From an uncultured Clostridium sp. (lineage in GTDB: Bacteria; Bacillota; Clostridia; TANB77; CAG-508), in assembly GCA_900555075.1 (NCBI GenBank), contig USJO01000011.1, forward strand, positions 1 to 35,234: a stretch of 35,234 nt of DNA, in the 5' to 3' direction. The position numbers and the translations under genes were made by a program. Below, piece by piece: positions 18,201-27,188 of this stretch (position 1 is its first letter; each line of letters begins with the position of its first letter). The notes under the pieces are model-generated. The model saw nothing but the letters and a program-made list of their open reading frames with translations, was not told where the DNA came from and ran no database searches.

Positions 18201-18906
18201 CTTAAGATCATCTGTTATTAACACAACACAAAATAATGAAACAACAGCGAAGACCGAAGTAGTTACATTAGAAAAAGGAAATGTTGAAAATCTAAATGCA
18301 GGATTTGTTATAAACAAAAACTTTGATATGAGTATAAATAAGGGAATAACACATGTTACAGTAAATAATGACAAAGGAACAAACACATATGATTTTAAAA
18401 ACAAAAGTATGGCAAAGGTAGAAATAGATGGTGAATACTTAAAGGGTTCTCTAATACTTATTGAATATGAAGTTGCAGTTACAAACAATGGAGAAGTAAG
18501 TGGATATGTAAAAACAATTTCAGACAAGATGCCTCAAGGAATGAAATTCAATTCGGAGTTAAATACCGATTGGTATGAAGGTGAAGATGGAAATTTATAC
18601 TCTATGGCATTTGCAAATAAAGAATTAAAACCAGGAGAAACAGCAACAATCAAATTAGTACTAACAAAGGAAATGACAGATGATAAAATTGTATCTCCAG
18701 TAAATACAGCAACAATAGAAGAAACCTTTAATGAATATTTAATAGAAGATAAAAATGAAGAAAATAATACATCAGAAGCAACAATAATCATATCTTTAAC
18801 AACAGGAAAAGCATCAGATTACTTATGGATAGCATTTATTGCAATTGTAATCATAGCAATGGGAGTAATCGGTGTAATGAGAATAAATAAAAATAAGAAA
18901 GTATAA
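15247..18906 (+). CDS. large cell-surface protein with DUF11-like and SdrD-B-like modules
   Basis: 1219 residues. A signal peptide (hydrophobic residues about 10-32) leads to an acidic N-terminal region with IVLP.IEE-type repeats near residues 170-205. Several long beta-rich modules follow, resembling DUF11/conserved-repeat domains (EISYKVTLKNKGDAHAKID, YEVAVTNNGEVSGYVKTI). One SdrD-B/Cna-B-like module has NGIAWIDKNEDGQKNAEETL and NKGEYNFDNVKDGTYVVEF. The C-terminus is a membrane helix and a basic tail (INKNKKV), preceded by SLTTGKASDYLW, which may hold an LxTG-type sorting signal. It is probably displayed on the wall as an adhesin or stalk. AGGGGG precedes the ATG; the next surface gene begins 19 nt after the stop. 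Confidence 0.88.
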   Translation: MVKTNKMKRIITMILIASLIYANLNMAIWGVFSYAQDNQAIITGVLEQEEKKALEIKLSEFSKNDMLEKETNYSETLNLKYKNDDKINEIEIRDIHTKISDGRTQEEQMEEKERPEIETFYKSTQINKSELAKVIGKDGRLEIKYSVKETEKQEETEKQEDITEEIIFPEINETKEEGKIVLPRIEENEGTIVLPKIEEEKIVLSEIEIEEDNTGIIEALDGIVSITAETQASKEDYITVMYPENTISIEIKIFSDTNDIEHLEIINNKVIPPVENIEDVNSIEVVKQITIKDDEELLNTLEGTNTPINYTKTIAGFGVDKTQIATTITNKINFTITMYTDKETYDLYKNPYFLIELPKEIKEFNIEDMIMLNNTAFNLNSVEEGILENGNKAVAIKLEGEQVEHTKSVEENAQIVIRATAKTDELLPTTQSEIKLHYINENVKTYDGLGDKLEGESIVPMNFVANKEIIVESKAIVGENVIVSSKEEDTAITVEPHTYQAATIVGTAINNMGKTIQNVKILGTGSNIGQISGVEKVYYTENENATIDLNDGNNNWQEEYISNAKKYLITLENFEQAQILNFGYYMNLPENIQRDTDHIISFEVYDDNNQLINTSKITINQKAERFDVYNDENIKANIITNTNKVEIGGCIDCVVNVENISERDLEGITFKLSFPEGMKRLLKETTINGEMKDLYVIKTSNVIEIPSLDLKKGETFTMAIRMEAVKSMQSEEVVKANISYEEKQAEIFRKMSIVDKSAIETSITSDRLGQILEAGDEISYKVTLKNKGDAHAKIDISTPQLENIDLTKIEVLNSSTGERRSVSATSLIGYVSNISINPEETVEVYIVGIAKELAKQSIATMYVDVTGNKIQNTTTDRLVNTVNKKVEKNAEVITANDKLGNTINGIAWIDKNEDGQKNAEETLLKGVQAVLIDTKNSKVVETTVTNNKGEYNFDNVKDGTYVVEFKYNTEMFNITNYKNEKVSEDLRSSVINTTQNNETTAKTEVVTLEKGNVENLNAGFVINKNFDMSINKGITHVTVNNDKGTNTYDFKNKSMAKVEIDGEYLKGSLILIEYEVAVTNNGEVSGYVKTISDKMPQGMKFNSELNTDWYEGEDGNLYSMAFANKELKPGETATIKLVLTKEMTDDKIVSPVNTATIEETFNEYLIEDKNEENNTSEATIIISLTTGKASDYLWIAFIAIVIIAMGVIGVMRINKNKKV

Positions 18907-18925
18907 ATAAAGAAGGGAGAAGAAT

Positions 18926-21900
18926 ATGATAAACAAGAAAAAAATATTATTACAAACAGTATTTATCATTCTATTTGCACTAATTTTACTAATATTCAGC
19001 AATAAAGAAGTAGAAGCAATGTCATTTGGAGAATGTAGTATTGATAATGCTATAGATGTTGAAAATGACTCATCACTACAGCACGGAAATAATTATAGAA
19101 ATTTTAGTTCTAATCCATACTTGTATTGTTTAAATCATGGTTATGAATTTGCTTCAGGACCTAGTTACATGAGAGTTAATGGAAATGGACCTATTTCTCC
19201 ACAATTAAGTTACATACTTTTAGAACGGAATTGCAGCTAGTGAAAAAGGAGAATACTACAAAAAAACAGAAGGAACTATAGGCTGGGTAATTAGGCTTGC
19301 AGTATGGAAAACAATAGGAGGGTCACACTTAAGTGGACAATCAGGATTAGATGAATATGAAGCTACTTGTGCAACCCAATATGCCGACTTAATGAGTAGA
19401 GCAAGTGTTGGTGCAAGTTTAAGAAGCTCAGGGAATATTTCTATTGTTAAACCTGCAAATGGAAGTTTCGTAGATGATGATGGAACAGGAAGATATGGAC
19501 CTTTTAATATTCAATATCCAAGTTATTATTCAAATGAAACAGGTAAATATGAATTTGTTGGAGATGAATTTACAATATTGCTTAATGGTAAAAAATTAAC
19601 AACATTACCACAAAGTGGAGTAGATTTCTATCTAACAGAAGCAGATGGAGTAATTCCTGGAGAAAGAAATACATTTAAAATTATATATAAAGGGAAATGT
19701 AATTATTCAGGAACATATGCGAGATATATACCAAAAAGTACATTCCTTTTACGAATTCAATGTAGGGAGTGTGGAGCAACTGGAACATATAACCCAGAAG
19801 GTTTCTATGATGAATTAAATGATGTGGCATATATAGACTATAATACAGGAGATATAAGAATAAGACATAAAACAGGTTGTAGCAAAAATGATGCAAATAT
19901 AGTAGTTATAGGATATACAATAGGTGAGAGAATTTCTCAAGACGTAGGTGAAACATTCCCAACATGCACACCTGTTGAAGAAGAACAAGAAATAGAATTC
20001 TGGCCAGGAAGAAAAATTGAAATAGACTTAGAGAAAAAAGATAATGCAGCAATAGCAAATCTATTAAAAGATATTAGTTTTGATGTATCAGTAACAGGCG
20101 ATGAAACATACATAAAATTATCTGATAATAAAAAAGTAACATCAACAACAATTACAACAGATGCAAGTGGAAAGTCTAAAATTACAATAATAACAAATAA
20201 AGATACAGTTAGAGTAACAATAAATGAAAAAAACAACAAATATTATATAAATGAAGGACCAATAGTAATAGACTTTGTATATAATAAAGGTAGTGGAACA
20301 TGGACATCAACAATAGTACAACCCACAGGAGATGCTAGAAACAGAATTAAAATAACTCAACAGGGAGAATATTATCAATTTAAATTAGAAGTAATTAATA
20401 TTGCAAAAATAGATGACTTAAAATTAATTAAAATTAATAAATTAATACCAGGTGAAAAGATTCCAGGAATCACATTTAGAATTACATTAACAAATGCGGT
20501 AGATGAAAGCAATAATAGTGTAATAATAAAAACAACAGATTCAAATGGTGAAATTGATATAGGAGTACTAAAAGTTACAGATCCAAATAAAGATATTATA
20601 ATAACAATAGAAGAAACAGGAGTTCCTTCAGGAGATTTTAATTTCAAAGGATTATATCCAAATGGAGAAGTAACAATTAAAATAAAACATAAACAAGCAG
20701 GATGCAGTGTAAATGTTACTGGAGCAGATAATGAATTTGTAGATGCAAAATATGATGTAAATGATAATACTGTTATTGTAGAAGTTAAAAATGAAATAAC
20801 AATAGATTTAAAAGGAAAAGTTTGGGAAGATGGACAAACAGGAATAAAACCAGTAAAAGAGCCAAACAATTTATATGATGCAGGAGAGACAGGGATACCA
20901 AATGTAAAGGTTGTTGTAAAGAAGGTGTCAGATGATAGTATTGTTGCTACAACAGTTACAGATGCAAATGGCCAATATGAATTTAAAGATCTTCCAGCAA
21001 CTACCACAGGAAATATAAAATACTACATTGAATTTATATATGATGGAATTCATTATATTGCTGTAACACCAGATGTTGGAGCAGATGACTCAATTGATTC
21101 AGATGCTCAAGAACAAGATAGAGTAGCATTTAATAATAAATTTAAAACAATAATTAAGGATACAGCAGTAGGAACAGATGGAAGAGAAACACCATTAAAA
21201 TATGATACAACAACAGTACCTACAAAAGCAATATTAGAAACTATGGATGGAAATGAAGTAAAAGCAGAATTTGCAATAACTGCTAAAACTTTACCAACAA
21301 ATTATGGCAATAACACTAACAATATAGACTTAGGTTTATTAAAGAAAGGTGTAGATTTAGCAGCAGTAACAGATATATATTCAGCAAAAGTTAATATAAA
21401 CGATCAAAGAAAGAGTTATACTTATAATGATATAATCAATTTAAATGATAATATTGTTATAGATCCAGATTTAAAACCAAATTATAGCTTATACTTATAT
21501 AATTCAGACTATAATTATAGAATAAAGGATTATAGTGCATTACCAGTATTAACTGATACAACACACAGTACATTAAAACCTGAAGAATATGATAGTGTAT
21601 TAAATAAGAAAAAAGCAGATGGAGAAATAGAAGTAGAATTAACATATCAGATATTATTGAATAATCAAAGTGCTACAAATGTTACTATAAACTCAATAGC
21701 GTACTATTATGATACAGGATATATATTAGATGGAGCTAACCCAGAACTAGTTACAATAGATGGAAAACAATATAATAAGGTATTAATTCCAATAGGTAAA
21801 ACATTTACAGATACAAATAACCAAGAAGTTTATAATATAATATTTAAAGTAGGCAAAGATGCATCAGGAGCATTATACACTGGTGAAATGAGAACTTGGG

Positions 21901-23690
21901 TTGAAATAGTATCATACTCAACAGATGAAGGTTGTATAGATGAAGATTCTGCACCAGATAACATTATTGAGCATAAAACAGAAGATGATACAGATGATGC
22001 AAGAGGATTGAATATACAAATAAGTCCTATAGATAGAACAATAAATGGATATGTATTTGAAGATAATGACAAAAATGGTAAATACGAAAATAACGAAGCA
22101 AAAGTTAGTGACGTAATTGTACAATTAATTGAGATAAAAGAAGTTGATACAAATGGAGATGGTGTACAAGATACTAAATTAGAATACATTTGGCAAGAGA
22201 CTGTATCAGGTTCAAACACAGTAAAATATATAACAGAAGACGGAAAAAATATTTCACAATATAATGTGTTAAATGAAGCAGGACATTACACCTTTAATAA
22301 TTTCATACCAGGAAAATATATAATAAGATACATATATGGAGATGGAACATATTATGATGTGTCAACTGAAGATGGAAAAGCAAACATATTAAAATACAAT
22401 GGTCAAGACTATAAGTCAACAATAGATGCACAGTATAATATAGAACTATATAATAGTGAGGATTATTCAGCAAATGCTTCAATGGCAAGAGATAATGAAG
22501 CAAGAAGAATTGAAGAAATTGGTTATGCAGCATCAGCAGGAAGTATAGGAGATTTAATAATTGATAGTAAAGACAAACTTAAAGATACATGGATGTGTGC
22601 AGAAACTTCAACATTAAATATTCCGGTATCAGATGGTGAAGATTCATCAGTAGCAGTAGTAAGAGGATTAAATTTCGGATTGATGAAAAGACCACAAGCT
22701 GATCTTGTGCTAGAAAAACACGTAACGTTTGTAAAAATAGATGGTGTAACAGAAGCTACAGCAGATATACGTGATTATGCAAACGATAATGGAAGTAATG
22801 GAGAATTTGTAAAATTTCAATCTGTATCAGGAAGAAAATTTGAAGGTTCATCACAGGCAACAAGTAAGAAGTATGATGTTAGAGGAGCTTGGGTAATAGG
22901 AACAACATTAGAAGAAATAACAGGTGGAGTAAATGTTACATATAGCTATTTGATAAAGAATCAAGGAGATAAAGAATATATTGGAAAATTATTACTAAAC
23001 GAATTAAACGATGGAAAAACATATGAAACCATAGCTAATAATCTAAAACAAGAAACAAAAAAATCACAACATATAGTTGGGGCATATTTGGGAACAGAAT
23101 ACTATAATGGAAAAGTTAGTTCAAACGATATTTTAATAGGAATTCCTGTTGTGGTAGAGGATTATCTAAATATAGAACCAAGTGATTTACAGATGACAGA
23201 GGGAGGACAATTTGACAGCAAAGGACAAGCTAACAAGAATGTATGGGAAAGTGCAGGAGATTCTTCAAATAGATTAGTAAATGTATTACAAAGTAAAAAT
23301 GAGTATGAATTAAAAGCCGAAGAAGAACCAGTCTCATTAACGTTAAATACTAATACAAGAATTGATACAACAAGTTCAAGAACAGAATATAAATATAGAA
23401 GTTATGCAGCACAGTTAATACCATCAAAAAATATGAAAACAAGTCAGGCAGGTACATTGGTAAAAGGAGCAACGTTAGGAAACTTACAATTCGTACAAGC
23501 AAATACAAGAGATGTTTTAGTATCAGAAATTACACCAGAGGATGATGAATTTATTGCAGAAACTGTCGAAATTACAGTTAAATTTGGTGGGGATGAAATA
23601 TCACCAGTGCTATTAATAGTAACAATTACAGGAGGATTAGTAGTAATAGCGTTAGGCATTATTCTAATAAAAAAATTCATAATTAAATAG
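18926..23690 (+). CDS. giant surface protein with TED-like head, read through one +1 shift
   Basis: 1587 residues when 18926-19225 is joined to 19227-23690 by skipping C19226. Signal peptide at residues 7-31. The first 140 residues resemble a thioester (TQXA/TED) domain: C68 in YCLNHGYEF and LAVW near 124-127, but arginine (R123) stands where the Gln of TQxA[IV]W is expected. Then come beta-rich modules, with SdrD-B-like ones at KGKVWEDGQTGIKPVKEP and NGYVFEDNDKNGKYENN. The end is a membrane helix and basic tail (IKKFIIK) without a visible LPxTG. Without the shift only a 104-residue secreted fragment is made. GAAGGGAG precedes the ATG; it is probably in an operon with the gene at 15247. Confidence 0.88.
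19226..19229 (+). other. CGG +1 frameshift site 3 (surface protein residue 101)
   Basis: Zero frame reads GAA CGG AAT TGC AGC TAG. Dropping C19226 gives GAA GGA ATT GCA GCT AGT and opens 1487 further codons. The site interrupts the thioester-like head domain. Confidence 0.85.
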
Positions 23691-23700
23691 CATAATAAAA

Positions 23701-23725
23701 AAGAAGCAGTAAAATGCTTCTTTTT
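23701..23725. terminator. terminator between the surface protein and the HD-GYP gene
   Basis: AAGAAGCA (23701-23708) pairs with TGCTTCTT (23715-23722), flanked by an A run before and T run after, so it can act on both convergent transcripts. Confidence 0.8.
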
Positions 23726-23735
23726 CTTATATAAA

Positions 23736-24786
23736 TTATTTAGAACTTCTAATTCTATCAATTTCTGAAAATTTTGTATCCAAAATCTCCAAGAATACTT
23801 TTACAATTTCAGGATCAAATTGTGTTCCTGAATTATTTAAAAATTCTTTTTTAACAACGTCTATTGGTAGAGAATCTCTATATGAACGCTTTGAAGTCAT
23901 TGCATCAAAAGCATCTGCTACTGATGTAATTCTAGCCAAGTATGGTATATTATTACCTTTAAGTTTGTTTGGATAACCATATCCATCAAAACGCTCATGA
24001 TGATGTTTTACAATAGGTATTATATCATTAAATATAGTTGCATTTGAAAGAATATGTGCACCTATAGAAGGATGATTTTTTATCTCGGAGTACTCATCAT
24101 TACTTAAACGAGAGTCTTTTAGTAATATGCTATCAGGTATTCCAATTTTACCTATATCGTGAAATAAGCCACCAATTCTTAAGGTTTTTAATTCACTTTC
24201 TGAAAGACCTAATTGTTTACCAATTAAACAAGAATACTCTGCAACCCTATCTGAATGACCTTTTGTATATGCATCTTTTGCCTCAACCGTATAACGTAAT
24301 ATCTCAATAGTTTCCATATAAGCAGACTCTAATTTATCATATGTAGATTTTAATTCTTCATTGATGTTCTTAATCAACTTCATTTGTGAAACAGCTTTTA
24401 TACCAGACTCAATTAATAATAGCAATTGATCAAACTTATCGCTCTTCTCACAATATCCTTGAATATCCAATCTTTTAATTGTTTCTAATGGTGGAGCTAA
24501 ATCTTTATGACCTGTAAGTAGCAAAATATATAAATCCTTATTGAATTTTCGAATTTCTTTTACTACCTGATCACCGTGAATAGGTGTCATTAAAAAGTCC
24601 AAAAGCATTAAATCAAAATGTTCATGTTTAATTTTTTCAATTGCTTCTAGAGGGTCAGAAACCCCTACAAATGAATAACCGAGCTCTAGATAAAAACACA
24701 TTTAGTGAATCTAATATGCCAGTTTCATCATCAACAGCAATAATTTTATATTGGGAGTTAATAGTTGTATGAGAATTTTTACGCAT
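23736..24786 (-). CDS. response regulator with HD-GYP domain, read through one +1 shift
   Basis: 349 residues when 24786-24682 is joined to 24680-23736 by skipping the C at 24681. The receiver domain has acidic D19-D20, phosphoacceptor D63 (LLLDFLM) and K114 (YCEKSDK). A coiled linker leads to an HD-GYP phosphodiesterase domain: HSDRVAEYS, FHDIGK (H209-D210), HHHERFDGYGYP and VADAFDAMTS, all intact. It should hydrolyse cyclic di-GMP under control of an unseen kinase. GGAGG precedes the ATG by about 7 nt. A start inside the second frame would remove the first receiver strand and the D19-D20 pocket, so the shifted reading is strongly preferred. Confidence 0.9.
24678..24681 (-). other. CGG +1 frameshift site 4 (HD-GYP regulator residue 36)
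   Basis: On the minus strand, zero frame reads GCT CGG TTA and reaches TGA 8 codons after the CGG. Dropping the C (24681) gives GCT GGT TAT TCA (A-G-Y-S), a typical receiver segment. This is the only site resuming at GGT rather than GGA. Confidence 0.85.
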
Positions 24787-24864
24787 AAAATACCTCCTAA
24801 AACAATTTATTATATACATAATATACTAAAATAAAAAAAAAAACAAGGAAAAATGCAAAAAAAG

Positions 24865-24893
24865 TGGAAAAACTATGAAAAATATGGTATAAT
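24865..24893 (+). promoter_or_regulatory. putative dnaJ-like promoter with extended -10
   Basis: TGGAAA (24865-24870), a 17-nt spacer and TATAAT (24888-24893) preceded by TG one base upstream, an extended -10. Confidence 0.6.
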
Positions 24894-24931
24894 TTTATAG
24901 GTAACATAACTTTGTTACTAAGGAGAAGACA

Positions 24932-25822
24932 ATGATTTTTAAAGATTATTATAAAATATTAAATCTGAATACAAACAAAGTAACAACACAAGATATAAAA
25001 ACAGCTTTTAGAGAACAGGCAAAAAAATACCATCCAGATATAAACAATCAAAGTTCACAGTATGAAGAGAGATTTAAAGATATAAATGAAGCATATAGAG
25101 TATTATCTAATAGTAGCAGTAGAAGAAAATATGATAGAATATGGAATTCAAAAGTAGGTAGAAAAAAACAAAAAGCAAAATATGAAGAGAGAAAGAGAGA
25201 AAAAGGTTCAACGTTTAGCGAATTTTTTAATATGTTTTTTGGAGAAACAGAAACAAACAATGTAAAGGAAAACAAAAAGGTTCCAGCAAAAGGAGAAAAT
25301 GTAGAGACAGAAATCAATGTAAAATTAGAAGATGCATACTATGGATTAGAAAAGAAAATATCTTTAAGAACTGTAAAAGGTCAAATGAAAACTTTTTCCG
25401 TAAAGGTTCCTTCAGGAATTAGAAATGGAGAAAAAATAAGACTTATAGGACAAGGAAAAGAAGGAGTAAATGGAGGAAAAAATGGAGATTTATTTATAAA
25501 AATAAATATTGAAAACAATAAAAAATTTAAACTATACGGTTGTGACATTTTAACAAATGTTTATGTATCCCCATGGGAGGCAGCATTAGGTAAAAAAATA
25601 AATATAGACTCTATAGAGGAAAATATTACCTTAAATATACCAGCAGGAATACAAAGTGGAGAACAAATAATAATTCCAAGTAAAGGATATAAAGATGGAC
25701 AAGGTGGTAGAGGAAACTTAATTGCTGAGATAAAAACTGTAGTTCCAAAGGAGTTAACAGAAGAAGAAAAAGAGCTATTTACCAGATTACAAGATATATC
25801 AACATTTAATCCAAGAGTATAA
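24932..25822 (+). CDS. DnaJ-type co-chaperone without zinc finger
   Basis: 296 residues, CbpA/type II Hsp40 layout. The N-terminal J domain has the HPD tripeptide (KKYHPDINNQ) and NEAYRVLSN. A basic then G/F-poor linker follows (about residues 70-125). Two C-terminal substrate-binding domains carry VKVPSGIRNGEKIRLIGQGK and NIPAGIQSGEQIIIPSKGY. The CxxCxGxG zinc repeats of canonical DnaJ are absent. It should stimulate a DnaK ATPase; dnaK is not in this window. AAGGAGAAG precedes the ATG. It is monocistronic, ending in a hairpin shared with the convergent tRNA gene. Confidence 0.92.
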   Translation: MIFKDYYKILNLNTNKVTTQDIKTAFREQAKKYHPDINNQSSQYEERFKDINEAYRVLSNSSSRRKYDRIWNSKVGRKKQKAKYEERKREKGSTFSEFFNMFFGETETNNVKENKKVPAKGENVETEINVKLEDAYYGLEKKISLRTVKGQMKTFSVKVPSGIRNGEKIRLIGQGKEGVNGGKNGDLFIKINIENNKKFKLYGCDILTNVYVSPWEAALGKKINIDSIEENITLNIPAGIQSGEQIIIPSKGYKDGQGGRGNLIAEIKTVVPKELTEEEKELFTRLQDISTFNPRV

Positions 25823-25830
25823 TTTAGATA

Positions 25831-25871
25831 AAATTAAAACCGCTATATCGCTTGATATAACGGTTTTAATT
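25831..25871. terminator. bidirectional terminator between dnaJ-like gene and tRNA
   Basis: AAATTAAAACCG pairs with CGGTTTTAATTT and TATAT with ATATA around one mismatch, a long stem with a 6-nt loop. It abuts the 3' end of the tRNA and can end both transcripts. Confidence 0.8.
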
Positions 25872-25948
<77 letters not shown>

Positions 25949-26011
25949 ATTTCGAACATACTAAATCATAACATAATTTTATAAATAAGTCAATATTTTT
26001 CTTTAAATTGG

Positions 26012-26040
26012 TTGAATTTTTTTGTTTTTTTTGATATACT
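26012..26040 (+). promoter_or_regulatory. promoter of the LCP gene
   Basis: TTGAAT (26012-26017), a 17-nt spacer and TATACT (26035-26040). Transcription would begin near 26047, so the coding region must start downstream of an in-frame TTG at 26012. Confidence 0.65.
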
Positions 26041-26086
26041 AATATGTACATTTTATAGAATAGTTTTTATTTTTTATGAGAAAGGA

Positions 26087-27151
26087 ATGAAAAGGGGAAT
26101 GGGCAAACACAATAAAACTAATGAAAAAGAAAAGAAAAACTTAAAAACACAAGAATTGAACAAACAAAAAAAAGCAAAAAAAGGTTCAAAAAAGAAAAAA
26201 CATATAGGTTTGAAAATATTTTTTATATTGATTATATTATTAGGAATTTTTGTTGCAAAAAGATTGTATGATGCTAAAGGTAATTGGTTAGCTGCTATAT
26301 TGGGACATAATGAAGAAACTTTAAAAAATTTAGATAAATTACAAGTGTTAATTTTGGGTGAAAGTACTGGTATGTCTGATACAATTATAGTTGCTTCATA
26401 TGATCCAAAAACTCAGGAAGCAGCACTTATGTCTATCCCTCGAGATACTTTTATAGGAGACAATAAGGAGAAAACTTCTGTATATGATAAAATAAATTCA
26501 TTATACTCTAGTGGAACAACTCCTGAAAAGACATTAGCTGCAGTTAATAAACTTACTGGTCTTGATTTAAAATACTATATAATTGTTGATACCAAAGCAT
26601 TGCAAAAATTAGTAGATACTATTGGTGGTGTTGAATTTGATGTTCCTATTGATATGAATTATGATGATAGTTCTCAAAATTTGCATATACACTTGAAAGC
26701 AGGTTTACAAACATTAGATGGAGAACATGCTGAACAGCTAGTACGTTTTAGGCATAATAATAATGGTTCTTCATATTCATATTCATATGGTGATAATGAC
26801 CTAGGTAGAATGAAAACCCAAAGGAACTTTATTGTAGCAACAGCAAAGCAAACTATAAAAATGAAAAATATAACTCAAATTGGTAATATTATCGATATAG
26901 TAAAAGAATATGTAGACACAAATTTAGATTTTGATTATATTAAAGACTATATTCCATATGCAATACAAATGGACATAAACAATATCAAGACAGCCCAATT
27001 GCCAGGTAGAGCAGAATATTTAGGTTATTTATCCTTCTTCCTTTGTGATGAAAAAGAAACAAAAGAACTTGTTAATGAATTATTCTTCAACGTGCCTTCT
27101 ACAGATAACGAGGAGACTTCTCAAAATAATGTAACCAATACAGATAGCTAA
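26087..27151 (+). CDS. LytR-CpsA-Psr (LCP) family glycopolymer ligase
   Basis: Attaches wall teichoic acid or capsule-like polymers from lipid carriers to peptidoglycan. About 354 residues: a long lysine-rich cytoplasmic tail (KKAKKGSKKKK), one membrane helix (ILIILLGIFVA), then the LCP domain with SIPRDTFIGDN, GLDLKYYIIVDT, VGGVEFDVPIDM, LVRFRHNNNG and DLGRMKTQRNF, which hold the conserved arginines and aspartates. The promoter at 26012-26040 places the start at the ATG of 26087 or 26099; each has a purine-rich site oddly close, so the choice is open. Its end is followed by a hairpin shared with the convergent gene. Confidence 0.9.
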   Translation: MKRGMGKHNKTNEKEKKNLKTQELNKQKKAKKGSKKKKHIGLKIFFILIILLGIFVAKRLYDAKGNWLAAILGHNEETLKNLDKLQVLILGESTGMSDTIIVASYDPKTQEAALMSIPRDTFIGDNKEKTSVYDKINSLYSSGTTPEKTLAAVNKLTGLDLKYYIIVDTKALQKLVDTIGGVEFDVPIDMNYDDSSQNLHIHLKAGLQTLDGEHAEQLVRFRHNNNGSSYSYSYGDNDLGRMKTQRNFIVATAKQTIKMKNITQIGNIIDIVKEYVDTNLDFDYIKDYIPYAIQMDINNIKTAQLPGRAEYLGYLSFFLCDEKETKELVNELFFNVPSTDNEETSQNNVTNTDS

Positions 27152-27160
27152 AAAATATAT

Positions 27161-27181
27161 GGGCGGAAATAAATTCCGCCC
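27161..27181. terminator. terminator between LCP and carboxypeptidase-like genes
   Basis: GGGCGGAA pairs with TTCCGCCC over a 5-nt loop. On the minus strand it is followed by a six-T run (27155-27150 region), so it chiefly terminates the minus-strand gene. Confidence 0.8.
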
Positions 27182-27188
27182 GCATATA

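Noticed and set aside
26012..26086. N-terminal extension of the LCP protein from 26012
   Set aside because: The stretch holds a good promoter (TTGAAT, 17 nt, TATACT) and encodes an unlikely hydrophobic leader before the basic tail.
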